From contig NZ_OY781062.1 of the NCBI RefSeq assembly GCF_963676285.1, positions 310,001-374,000 of the forward strand: a DNA stretch of 64,000 bases, written 5' to 3'. Numbering within the stretch: the first letter of the stretch is position 1; every line of letters begins with the position of its first letter. The notes under the pieces were generated by a model, which saw nothing but the letters and a program-made list of their open reading frames with translations, was not told the DNA's origin and made no database searches. The DNA comes from an uncultured Sphaerochaeta sp. GTDB taxonomy: Bacteria; Spirochaetota; Spirochaetia; Sphaerochaetales; Sphaerochaetaceae. The position numbers were made by a program, and so were the translations under genes. Below are positions 51,860-60,192 of the stretch, in pieces.

Positions 51860-53698
51860 ATGATTGTACCAATGAAAAAGGCCTACATCGTCGTTCAGGC
51901 ACATAATGGCCGTTCCATGCTCAGGGATCTCAGAAAAGGTGGTCTGCTCCATATAACCAGTGAACAGGTCCAGAGTCAAAAGATAGAACAGCTTCAAAAG
52001 CGTTATGACCAAATATACGGCTTACGGAATGTCATTCTTGATCTGCAAGACAAAAAGCATATGCCTTCCCAGAGTGAGGTCTCTGATGAAGTGTTTTATG
52101 AGCTTCTTGAACGCTATCAAGGACTATTGGAGACAAGAGATGACCTCGTAGAGGAAATAAAGGCTGACTCAGCTCAGATTGAGGAGCTGAAGGAGTGGGG
52201 TGATTTCGACCCAGAGGAAGTGAGGCAACTGTCCCGAGAAGGGATCACGTTGCATTTCTATACCCTTTCCAAGAAAGACCTGAAGAACCTGGATTCGTCA
52301 ATCCAATATATTGAGCTCTCTCCTGTTGCTGGTCAGATGGCCATTGCAACCATAGGAGAAACCCTCGACTCATCCGTTCCAGCAAAACCCTTTACTCTCA
52401 GTGAACATGGTCTTGGCTTTCTACAGAAGAGAAAGGCTTCAGATGAGGATCGCCTGAAGGATGTAGTCAAATCTCTCAAGGAGGCAGGTACTTATCTTGA
52501 TGCTTTCTCGTTCCAATTGAAAAAGCTTGAGATGGCAATGCGCTTTGAGGAGGTTGGGGAACAGCTTGAAGGGGGAGAGGACCTTGTCTGGCTCTCAGGC
52601 TACCTCCCAGAGACCAAGGCTAATGACTTCATATCCCTCGCCAAGCAAAAGGGCTGGGCATACCAGTTGGATGATGTAACAGAAGAGGACACTCCGCCAA
52701 CTTTGATCAAATACCCTAAGGGAGTGGGAATTATCAAGCCAGTGTTTGATATTCTTGGCACTGTTCCTGGCTATCGTGAGAATGATGTCAGTACCTGGTT
52801 CCTGTTGTTCTTTACCTTGTTCTTTGCGATGATCATCGGGGATGCAGGTTATGGCATTATCTTCATGGCGACTGCTGTTCTTTTACACGCAAAAGCCAAG
52901 CAAGCGAATACCATGGTCATGTTGCTCTATGTACTGAGTATCGCTACAATTGTATGGGGGTCCTTGACAGGTACCTGGTTCGGCTCAAAGGAAATACTTA
53001 TGGCAGTGCCATTCCTTCAGACCCTGGTTATTCCATCCATATCAAACTATCCTGAACTTTTTGGTTTGACTGCCAATACAGCTCAGAATACGGTCATGAA
53101 GTTCTGTTTCATCATTGGAACGGTCCAACTGAGCTTGGCTTGCATTCTCAATGTAATCCACAAGATTCCCAAGAAGGACCTGAGCTTTGTTGCCGATATC
53201 GGATGGTTGATGGATATTCTGGCCCTTTACTTTGTGGTATTGCAACTGGTCATCGGGGAACCTGCAAACATGATGTATGTTGCTTCTGTAGTAGGGGCAG
53301 GGTTTCTGTTGGTGGTTCTCTTTGGATCACAAGGCCCTGGTATCAAGTTTGGGAAAGGCCTCGCCAGCGGGTTGGGTGGTTTTTTCACCACCTTCCTTAA
53401 TACCATCAGCGCATTTTCAAATATCATGAGTTATATCCGTTTGTTTGCTGTTGGAATGGCTTCTGTTGCTATTGCACAGAGTTTCAACAGTATGGCAGGT
53501 GGAATGCTTAGTGGGTTTGCACTCGTTGCTGGAATCTTGGTTCTGGTAATCGGGCACTCCCTCAATATTGTGATGGGATTGCTGAGTGTCGTGGTGCACG
53601 GTGTGCGCCTGAATCTTTTGGAGTTCTCCGGTCAGCTCGGCATGGAGTGGACTGGAATCGCATATGAACCGTTTACGCAAACGGTGGAAGAAAACTGA
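51860..53698 (+). CDS. atpI: V-type ATPase subunit I (a-type stator)
   Basis: A 612-residue subunit. The N-terminal half is cytoplasmic and helical (MKKAYIVVQAHNGRSML, then coiled coil at about 70-120). The C-terminal half has seven or so membrane helices, with FFTLFFAMIIGDAGYGIIF and the conserved arginine helix ISAFSNIMSYIRLFAVGMASVAIA, which faces the rotor. It starts 1 nt after subunit D. Confidence 0.95.
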   Translation: MIVPMKKAYIVVQAHNGRSMLRDLRKGGLLHITSEQVQSQKIEQLQKRYDQIYGLRNVILDLQDKKHMPSQSEVSDEVFYELLERYQGLLETRDDLVEEIKADSAQIEELKEWGDFDPEEVRQLSREGITLHFYTLSKKDLKNLDSSIQYIELSPVAGQMAIATIGETLDSSVPAKPFTLSEHGLGFLQKRKASDEDRLKDVVKSLKEAGTYLDAFSFQLKKLEMAMRFEEVGEQLEGGEDLVWLSGYLPETKANDFISLAKQKGWAYQLDDVTEEDTPPTLIKYPKGVGIIKPVFDILGTVPGYRENDVSTWFLLFFTLFFAMIIGDAGYGIIFMATAVLLHAKAKQANTMVMLLYVLSIATIVWGSLTGTWFGSKEILMAVPFLQTLVIPSISNYPELFGLTANTAQNTVMKFCFIIGTVQLSLACILNVIHKIPKKDLSFVADIGWLMDILALYFVVLQLVIGEPANMMYVASVVGAGFLLVVLFGSQGPGIKFGKGLASGLGGFFTTFLNTISAFSNIMSYIRLFAVGMASVAIAQSFNSMAGGMLSGFALVAGILVLVIGHSLNIVMGLLSVVVHGVRLNLLEFSGQLGMEWTGIAYEPFTQTVEEN

Positions 53699-53729
53699 TC
53701 GTTGTTTGGTAACAACTAAGGAGAAACAC

Positions 53730-54167
53730 ATGGGAAACTTGGAATTTATTGGATTGGCATGTGCATTGGCTCTCTCGGCTCTTGGGTCGGGACTTGGTGC
53801 TGGCGCTGCTGCCCAGGCAGCAGTTGGTGGTTGGAAGAAGTGCTACGCGAACGGTAAACCTGCTCCGTTCATCATGGTTGCATTTGCCGGTGCTCCGCTT
53901 ACCCAGACCATTTACGGGTTCCTCTTGATGAACTTCATTGCTGCAGCCATTGCTGCAGGGGCCTCTTCAACCCTGGCATTGGGCGTTGGTGTATTCGGTG
54001 GTGCAGCTATCGGACTCTCTGCATGGATGCAGGGAAAGACTGCAGCCTGCGCATGTGATGCACTTGCTGAGACTGGAAAGGGTACTGCCAACTACTTTAT
54101 CGTTATCGGTATTGTTGAAACAGTTGCTCTCTTCACCTTGGTCTTCAGTTTGCTTGCCTTGCAATAA
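53730..54167 (+). CDS. atpK: V-type ATPase proteolipid subunit K
   Basis: A 145-residue rotor subunit with four membrane helices in two hairpins. The ion-binding glutamate is in VETVALF (helix 4). LTQTIYGF in helix 2 and WMQGKTAA in helix 3 supply the T-Q, Y and Q residues that coordinate Na+ in Enterococcus hirae NtpK. Na+ coupling is therefore suggested. The ATG at 53730 follows AAGGAG. It ends the operon at a clear terminator. Confidence 0.94.
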   Translation: MGNLEFIGLACALALSALGSGLGAGAAAQAAVGGWKKCYANGKPAPFIMVAFAGAPLTQTIYGFLLMNFIAAAIAAGASSTLALGVGVFGGAAIGLSAWMQGKTAACACDALAETGKGTANYFIVIGIVETVALFTLVFSLLALQ

Positions 54168-54198
54168 GCAGATTACCGAACAACGGTTCACAATAGAG

Positions 54199-54225
54199 AT
54201 GGACACCCAAACGGGTGTCCATTAT
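54199..54225 (+). terminator. Terminator of the V-ATPase operon
   Basis: ATGGACACCC pairs with GGGTGTCCAT (54199-54208 with 54213-54222) around AAAC. A short AT-rich stretch follows. It lies 32 nt after the subunit K stop and before the convergent regulator. Confidence 0.75.
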
Positions 54226-54257
54226 GCAATAAATTCTATGATAGTAAATAATAATAT

Positions 54258-55175
54258 TTAAAAATAGAGATTCAAGAGAATGTCATGGCTATAGTTACCA
54301 AAACCATGTCCAAAGATGTTAATCCCACCTACATTCTCCGCATCTTCCTTTACAGCAAAACACGCTTTTATTGAATGGTGGGTATTAAGTGCTAGATCTT
54401 TGATTTTTAGATCAGAAATCTTCATGCCATCCACAAAAGAACCTTCATCTGTTACAGTCCATGTTTTCAACAAACCATATTGAGAGCCTTTGAGCTTCCA
54501 CCATTCAGGGGTGAAGGTCCCTCTTTTATCCCCAAAATCTCCAGGGCTTGTCCATGTTCCCACTTCGTGTTCATTAATAGAAAGGGTGATATCACTAAGC
54601 CATTTAGGATTGGTGCCAGGAATTTCAGAAGAAAGTTCAACAACAATCTCAAGCTTTTTGACTGCTTTCTTCTTGTTGTATGAGTTATTAGGGAATTGAT
54701 ATTTTACATATCCTTTTTCAAACCAAAGCAGTCCAGCTTTAATTCTTTCAGGTTCAAGAAATGATTCAGGGGTATCAAGATAGCCAACAATTTTCTCGGT
54801 GGTACACATACCACATGGGGCTGAAACATTATATTCAATGAATAACCCTACTGGCATCTCTACTGTTACCACTTCATCATTGCTCTCTTCTTTGTTTCCT
54901 AGATTGATCACATATTCATCGTATATATTTCTACATACTTTCTGATTTCCCTTGGTAGCCTTTCGAATATCAATTTCTATAAGATTGGCTTTCTCAAGTG
55001 TCATGATATTTGTGGCAACCGTGGATTGAGGAAGGTTGAGAATGCTAGAGAGTTCGTTTACATTTTTTTCGCCTTTACGTAGCTCGTTAAGTATACTTAC
55101 ACGTACAGGAGAGGCTAAACCTTTCAAGACATCCATATCCGTATTCGGATTGATAATCATTATTCTACCTTGCAT
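54258..55175 (-). CDS. ArsR-like winged-helix regulator fused to a large C-terminal domain
   Basis: A 305-residue protein. Residues 10-90 are an ArsR-type winged helix (VLKGLASPVRVSILNELRKGEKNVNELSSILNLPQSTVATNIMTLEKANLIEI). Residues 110-305 form a beta-rich domain of about 190 residues with Trp/aromatic clusters (LLWFEKGYVKYQF, TWTSPGDFG, FTPEWWKLKGSQYGLL). It reads like a carbohydrate-sensing module, although I cannot name the fold. GAGG precedes the ATG. It diverges from the arabinoside operon, which it presumably controls. An inverted repeat sits in its own promoter. Confidence 0.82.
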   Translation of the reverse strand: MQGRIMIINPNTDMDVLKGLASPVRVSILNELRKGEKNVNELSSILNLPQSTVATNIMTLEKANLIEIDIRKATKGNQKVCRNIYDEYVINLGNKEESNDEVVTVEMPVGLFIEYNVSAPCGMCTTEKIVGYLDTPESFLEPERIKAGLLWFEKGYVKYQFPNNSYNKKKAVKKLEIVVELSSEIPGTNPKWLSDITLSINEHEVGTWTSPGDFGDKRGTFTPEWWKLKGSQYGLLKTWTVTDEGSFVDGMKISDLKIKDLALNTHHSIKACFAVKEDAENVGGINIFGHGFGNYSHDILLNLYF

Positions 55176-55211
55176 TGCGTGTCCTCTATTATTATGTATC
55201 TAGAAAGTATC

Positions 55212-55240
55212 ATAATATTGTATTTATAACAATATGTAAA
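55212..55240 (-). promoter_or_regulatory. Regulator promoter with operator in the spacer
   Basis: On the minus strand TTTACA (55235-55240) and TATTAT (55212-55217) are 17 bp apart. The inverted repeat ATATTGT-N7-ACAATAT (55215-55235) fills the spacer, so a bound dimer would block RNA polymerase. This fits autoregulation by the encoded winged-helix protein. Confidence 0.65.
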
Positions 55241-55302
55241 TCATCTTACTTGATATACATAGATTTCATAGCTCTATTGTTGTGTATTATGTGATATATT
55301 TG

Positions 55303-55331
55303 TTGACAGTTACTATTAACCAACATATAAT
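55303..55331 (+). promoter_or_regulatory. Consensus promoter of the arabinoside operon
   Basis: TTGACA (55303-55308) and TATAAT (55326-55331) match the sigma-70 consensus at all twelve positions with the ideal 17-bp spacer. The start of the first gene is 168 bp downstream, leaving a long leader. A promoter this strong presumably depends on repression or a leader switch. Confidence 0.85.
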
Positions 55332-55454
55332 TGGGTATACATCAGATTTTTTGATATTATAATTCAATGTATTATTGAGTTTATATATGTCTGCTTATTC
55401 GATATAAGGAGATAGAAATAACCTTTAAATGATGTATTTAGAAATTGAAAAGTT

Positions 55455-55476
55455 AACAATTCATATTTGAATTGTT
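55455..55476 (+). repeat. Hairpin just upstream of the binding-protein ribosome-binding site
   Basis: AACAATTCA (55455-55463) and TGAATTGTT (55468-55476) form a perfect 9-bp stem with a 4-nt loop. The AAAGGAG site begins 10 nt later. It could stabilise the mRNA 5' end, influence translation, or be a DNA operator. Confidence 0.6.
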
Positions 55477-55498
55477 GCTATATAAAAAGGAGTGAATT

Positions 55499-56788
55499 AT
55501 GAAAAGACTTTTATTGTTATTGTTACTGATCACCTGTATGGTCGGTATGGTATTTGCAGCGGGTGACAAGGAACAGGCTGCTTCTTCACAAGAAGGAACA
55601 GAATTGTCCTTCTGGACATTCCAGGATCTCCACATGAGTTTCTATGAAAAGATGGCAAAATTGTGGAATGAAGAGAATCCTGACAGAAAGATAATCTTTA
55701 AACCTGAAGTATTACCGTTCGAGGATATGCATACCAAGCTGTTGGTATCCCTTCAGGCTGGTACTGGAGCACCTGACATGGTCGATATTGAGATTGGAAA
55801 GTATCCTAACTTCCTCAAAGGTAATGTTCAGCTTATTCCTTTGAATGATGTTATTGATCCAGTACGTGACAAATTTGTCACTGCACGTCTCGACATCTAT
55901 AGCAAGGATGGCCAGAATTATGGTCTTCCATTCCACGTTGGTGCATCTGTTATTTTCTACAACACAGAGATTTTGGATGCTGCAGGAATTGATCCTTATG
56001 ACATCAAGACATGGGATGACTACATGGAAGCAGGTAAAATCGTGAAGCAGAAAACCGGCAAGCCCATGGCTACAGTTGAAGTGAATGGTCAGTGGTCTTT
56101 TTGGCCCATGATTGCTGAACGTGGTTCTGATCTTGTTGATGCTGATGGAAATGTAATTCTTGATAACGAGACCAACATCAAGACCCTTGAGTATCTCAAG
56201 GAATTGTTGGACAGCGGTGTAGCCGTGGCTGCTCCTGGTGGAAACCATCATGCAGAAGAGTACTATGGTTTTATGAACGATGGTGGTGCTGCTTCGATGT
56301 GGATGCCGATGTGGTACATGAATAGATTTACTGATTATATGCCAGACCTTTCTGGAAAGATTTTGATTCTTCCGATGCCTAGATGGACTCCTGATGGTAA
56401 GCGTTCAGCAGGCATGGGTGGTACCGGAACCTCTGTTACCAATCAGGCTAGAGACGTTGAACTGGCTAAGGATTTCTTGATGTTTGCAAAGGGATCTGAA
56501 GAAGGAAATTTGGTAATCTGGGAAGATCTTGGATTTGATCCTCCTCGTTGGGATGTCTGGGATAATCCTCGGATGAACGCTTCCAATAAGTTTACTGAGT
56601 ACTACCAGAATGACTCAATTTTCGGTATGTTGCTGGAGATCAAGGATGAGATTAATAGTGTCAATGTCAAGGAAAAACTTCCTGCAGTCATTGACCGAAT
56701 CAATTCCTCTGTTATGATTCAGGCATTGCAACAGCAGACCAAGAGTCCTGCGGAGGCCTTGAGAGAAGGTGCTGAACTAGCACGTTAA
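55499..56788 (+). CDS. Arabinoside ABC transporter substrate-binding protein
   Basis: A 429-residue family 1 solute-binding protein. It has a signal peptide (RLLLLLLLITCMVGMVFAAG) and no lipobox. LSFWTFQDLHMSFYEKMAKLWNEENPDRKI, then LVSLQAGTGAPDMVDIEIG, follow the family pattern. Gene order with two permeases and a GH51 enzyme suggests an arabino-oligosaccharide ligand. An AAAGGAG site precedes the ATG. Confidence 0.9.
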   Translation: MKRLLLLLLLITCMVGMVFAAGDKEQAASSQEGTELSFWTFQDLHMSFYEKMAKLWNEENPDRKIIFKPEVLPFEDMHTKLLVSLQAGTGAPDMVDIEIGKYPNFLKGNVQLIPLNDVIDPVRDKFVTARLDIYSKDGQNYGLPFHVGASVIFYNTEILDAAGIDPYDIKTWDDYMEAGKIVKQKTGKPMATVEVNGQWSFWPMIAERGSDLVDADGNVILDNETNIKTLEYLKELLDSGVAVAAPGGNHHAEEYYGFMNDGGAASMWMPMWYMNRFTDYMPDLSGKILILPMPRWTPDGKRSAGMGGTGTSVTNQARDVELAKDFLMFAKGSEEGNLVIWEDLGFDPPRWDVWDNPRMNASNKFTEYYQNDSIFGMLLEIKDEINSVNVKEKLPAVIDRINSSVMIQALQQQTKSPAEALREGAELAR

Positions 56789-56804
56789 TTGGATACTTGT
56801 TTTA

Positions 56805-56834
56805 AAGGATACGCCAAATAATTGGCGTATCCTT
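56805..56834. repeat. Intercistronic hairpin between binding-protein and permease genes
   Basis: A perfect 13-bp stem (AAGGATACGCCAA and its complement) with a 4-nt loop lies 17 bp after the binding-protein stop. The permease start follows 26 bp later. The placement equals that of the palindrome at 25587-25608 in the other sugar operon, and suggests mRNA protection or partial termination to give excess binding protein. Confidence 0.7.
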
Positions 56835-56859
56835 GTATACTTATATTAAGGAGGTGTAA

Positions 56860-57759
56860 ATGAAGCTTAAACAAACGATTAGCTCAACAAGAATTACACC
56901 ATATGTCTTCATTTTCCCTTTTATTGCGTCGTTTCTTATTTTTTACTTGTATCCCATCATTAGCACGATCATCATGGGGTTCCAACAAGTCTATCCAGGC
57001 CAAGTAGAATTTATTGGGCTTGAAAATTATCAGAAACTTAGTAATCCAGAATTCAAAGTTGCATTGAAAAACAGCTTTCGCTATACAGTGTATACAATAG
57101 CCTTGCTTATACCAATTCCTTTGTTGCTTTCTGTATGGCTTAACAATGGAAACAAGACGGTTAACACACTATATCGTTCGATATTGTATGTGCCCACGTT
57201 GATATCTGTCGTAGTTGCAGGAACAATTATGCGCTTGTTATTTGCATCCAGCAATAAAAGCATTATAAATACTATTGCCATCGCTTTAGGAGCAGAACCA
57301 CGACAGTGGCTGCTTGGGGGTCCTACTCAGGCGATGATTTTACTTCTCATTTTAGCACTCTGGCGTTGGGTAGGTGTGAATATCATCTACTTCCTCTCGG
57401 GATTGCAGGCAATTCCAGATGAACTCTATGAGGCTGCAGATATTGATGGAGCCTCCCCTTTACAAAAGCTCTGGAGAATTACCATACCATTACTAAAAAG
57501 CACGACTATCTTTGTTACCACTATCTCCATTTTTGGTGGACTGGCTATGTTTGAAGAAAGTTATATTCTATGGTCAGGGACAGCTTCACCTAACAATGTA
57601 GGCCTAACAATTGTTGGTTATTTATATAAGAAGGGATTCCAAGAGGGTGAGATGGGTATGGCCAGCTCTATTGGTATTGTGCTTCTGGTAATTGTATTCA
57701 CCATTAGTATATCTTACTTGAAAATATTTGGTTTCTTTAAAACTGAGGACAAGAAATGA
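56860..57759 (+). CDS. Arabinoside ABC transporter permease 1
   Basis: A 299-residue CUT1 permease with six hydrophobic helices and the EAA loop EAADIDGASPLQKLWRITIPLLK. AAGGAGG precedes the ATG. It pairs with the next gene, whose start it overlaps by 4 nt. The coding sequence is visibly AT-rich compared with the V-ATPase genes. Confidence 0.92.
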   Translation: MKLKQTISSTRITPYVFIFPFIASFLIFYLYPIISTIIMGFQQVYPGQVEFIGLENYQKLSNPEFKVALKNSFRYTVYTIALLIPIPLLLSVWLNNGNKTVNTLYRSILYVPTLISVVVAGTIMRLLFASSNKSIINTIAIALGAEPRQWLLGGPTQAMILLLILALWRWVGVNIIYFLSGLQAIPDELYEAADIDGASPLQKLWRITIPLLKSTTIFVTTISIFGGLAMFEESYILWSGTASPNNVGLTIVGYLYKKGFQEGEMGMASSIGIVLLVIVFTISISYLKIFGFFKTEDKK

Positions 57760-58607
57760 TAAGTATAAATAAGCATCTATCTCTTAATAAATTCATGAAA
57801 CATTTAGTTTTAGTAGTATTGTGCTTAGTATATATTGTTCCGCTTTATTCACTATTACTGGCAGCTTTTCGTCCTGGCAGAGATCTTCTTAGATATGGAA
57901 TAACCTTAAATACTTTGATTCCAACCGGGTTGAACTTAAATACCGTTAAGGGCCTTTATACAATACGAGATGGTATATATTTCATCTGGTTTAAAAACAG
58001 TCTGTTGTTACTAGTACTGCAAACTAGTTTAGCCCTGTTCTTAAGTTCATTTGTTGCATACGGTCTATCAATATATACTTTTAAAGGTAGAAAAATTGTT
58101 ACAACTATGGTGATTTTCCTAATGTTGGTACCTATTCAGATACTCATTCTTCCCCTATATAAACTAATGATTACTATCAAATTGATTGATACTTTTTGGG
58201 GAGTTATTTTGCCATTAGTAGTATCACCATTTGCCATTTTTTTCTTTAAACAATTCATAGATGGTATTCCTCGTGACTTAGTTGATGCAGGTCGAGTTGA
58301 TGGATTAAATGAATATGCAATTTTCTTTAAAATTGTTGTACCGATCATGCCCCCTGCCTTTTCTGCAATGGCAATATTTATGTCCATGCAGAGTTGGAAT
58401 AACTTTCTCTGGCCACTGATTGTGCTGCGTGATGGCCAAAAGTTTACTTTACCCATTGGTTTAAATACTTTGCTAACACCTTACAACAGCGCTTATGACC
58501 TTCTGTTGATTGGGGCTCTGGCAGCAACACTACCAATTATCATCATATTCATATTTTTCCAACGCTATTTTATCGCTGGTCTTACCAGCGGTGGGGTAAA
58601 AGGTTGA
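57756..58607 (+). CDS. Arabinoside ABC transporter permease 2
   Basis: A 283-residue CUT1 permease with six hydrophobic helices and an EAA-type loop in which the first residues are DAGRVDGLNEYAIFFKIVVPIMPP. No ATPase gene is present in the operon, so a shared ATPase elsewhere is expected. It is the most AT-rich gene of the window, judged by eye. Confidence 0.92.
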   Translation: MISINKHLSLNKFMKHLVLVVLCLVYIVPLYSLLLAAFRPGRDLLRYGITLNTLIPTGLNLNTVKGLYTIRDGIYFIWFKNSLLLLVLQTSLALFLSSFVAYGLSIYTFKGRKIVTTMVIFLMLVPIQILILPLYKLMITIKLIDTFWGVILPLVVSPFAIFFFKQFIDGIPRDLVDAGRVDGLNEYAIFFKIVVPIMPPAFSAMAIFMSMQSWNNFLWPLIVLRDGQKFTLPIGLNTLLTPYNSAYDLLLIGALAATLPIIIIFIFFQRYFIAGLTSGGVKG

Positions 58608-58626
58608 TATAACAGGAGAAACCTAC

Positions 58627-60117
58627 GTGAAATGTACAGTACATGCTTCTAAACATTGTGTAATCGGAACAGCAGACAAGCGGTTGTTCAGTTCCTTCGT
58701 CGAGCAATTGGGTCGATGTGTATATGGAGGTATCTATGAAAAGGATCATCCACTCTCTGATGAGAATGGACTACGTACTGATGTCATGAAACTCGTCAAG
58801 GATCTTGATGTTCCCATGGTTAGATTTCCTGGTGGCAACTATGTATCCAACCATCGTTGGGAAGACTCTGTTGGCCCTATAGAAGAAAGACCAGTACGGC
58901 TTGACCTTGCCTGGAAAGCATTGGATCCCAATACATTTGGCATTAAGGAGTTTATGGATTGGTGTCAGAAAGTTGGCACGGAACCAATGATGGCACTTAA
59001 CCTGGGTACCCGCGGTATTGATGAGGCAAAGGACTTGGTCGAGTACTGTAACCACCCAGGAGGAACTGCATTAAGTGAACTAAGAAAGAGTCATGGATCA
59101 GAGGCTCCTTATGATATCAAGATGTGGTGCCTTGGTAATGAAATGGATGGACCTTGGCAAGTTGGTCATAAGACAGCCGAGGAGTATGGGCGTCTCGCAT
59201 CAGAGGTAGGAAAGGCTTTAAAGCTCTATGATCCCAGCCTCGAGCTGGTAGCTTGTGGGTCCAGCAATAGTGATATGCCTACATTCCCCGCATGGGAAGA
59301 GACCGTACTTGAGCATACATGGGATATTGCTGACTACCTGTCGCTACATATGTACTTCAGAAATGATGAGAATGATGCAGAGACATTCCTTGCTTCAAGT
59401 AAGAGAATGGATGAATTCATAGAAACTGTCGTACATGTATGTGATTACGTGCAAGCAAAAAAACGCTCTTCAAAAACCATGTATCTCTCATTTGATGAAT
59501 GGAATGTTTGGTTTCATTCCAATGAGCAGGACAAAGCAGAACCTGACTGGAAAGTTGGGAAACATCTGCTGGAAGATATATATACCTTTGAGGACGCTTT
59601 GGTGGTTGGGTGTCTACTCAACAGTTTGCTTAAACACTGTGATCGGGTGAAGGTTGCATGTCTTGCCCAGTTAGTGAATGTGATTGCACCGATCATGACC
59701 GAAGATGGGGGACCAAGTTGGGCTCAAACCATCTACTGGCCGTTCTATTATGCATCAAAGTATGGTAGGGGAGAGGTACTGGATATCCGATTGGATGTGC
59801 CAACCTATGAAAACCATCATTATGGAGAGGTACCCTATGCAGATGCAGTGCTTGTGTATCATGAGAAAGAACAGGAACTTGACCTATTCGTGGTAAACAG
59901 GAGTCTGAATGAAGAACTGACTCTGAACCTTGATACGGTAGGGTTTGGGCAACAACTAAATCTTATCGAGCACATCGTTCTACACCATCGAGATTTGAAA
60001 GCTAGCAACAATAAGGATAACCCAGATAGAATTATACCTGTTCTAAATAAGGTGGCAAAGGATCAGTATCTTGCACCAAAACAATCATGGAACTTGCTAA
60101 GGTTTTCTCTCTCATAA
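58627..60117 (+). CDS. abfA: Alpha-L-arabinofuranosidase (GH51)
   Basis: A 496-residue intracellular GH51 enzyme with a GTG start after AGGAGAAA. The substrate site begins RFPGGNY; the acid/base glutamate is in CLGNEMDGPWQ and the nucleophile in SFDEWNVW. It removes arabinofuranose from arabinan or arabinoxylan oligosaccharides imported by the transporter upstream. It has no signal peptide. It ends the operon; the nearest gene is convergent, 76 bp away. Confidence 0.96.
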   Translation: MKCTVHASKHCVIGTADKRLFSSFVEQLGRCVYGGIYEKDHPLSDENGLRTDVMKLVKDLDVPMVRFPGGNYVSNHRWEDSVGPIEERPVRLDLAWKALDPNTFGIKEFMDWCQKVGTEPMMALNLGTRGIDEAKDLVEYCNHPGGTALSELRKSHGSEAPYDIKMWCLGNEMDGPWQVGHKTAEEYGRLASEVGKALKLYDPSLELVACGSSNSDMPTFPAWEETVLEHTWDIADYLSLHMYFRNDENDAETFLASSKRMDEFIETVVHVCDYVQAKKRSSKTMYLSFDEWNVWFHSNEQDKAEPDWKVGKHLLEDIYTFEDALVVGCLLNSLLKHCDRVKVACLAQLVNVIAPIMTEDGGPSWAQTIYWPFYYASKYGRGEVLDIRLDVPTYENHHYGEVPYADAVLVYHEKEQELDLFVVNRSLNEELTLNLDTVGFGQQLNLIEHIVLHHRDLKASNNKDNPDRIIPVLNKVAKDQYLAPKQSWNLLRFSLS

Positions 60118-60192
60118 GAATTTGAATAACCTTACAGACTTGAAACAAGCAGCTTCTAGTAATCATGACAATCGTGAATTTCACCGGTTGCG

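Larger units (their letters stand above)
55176..55498. other. AT-rich divergent regulatory gap (323 bp)
   Basis: This is the longest stretch without a gene in the window. It holds the minus-strand promoter of the regulator with an internal inverted repeat (55212-55240), a fully consensus plus-strand promoter (55303-55331), a 160-nt or so leader, and a stable hairpin just before the ribosome-binding site (55455-55476). A 13-codon ATG frame at 55429-55470 lacks a well-placed ribosome-binding site. Confidence 0.75.

Noticed and set aside
55429..55470. 13-codon leader peptide before the arabinoside binding protein
   Set aside because: The only purine-rich site (AAGGAG) lies 17 nt upstream of the ATG, too far for initiation, and the peptide has no runs of a regulatory amino acid.
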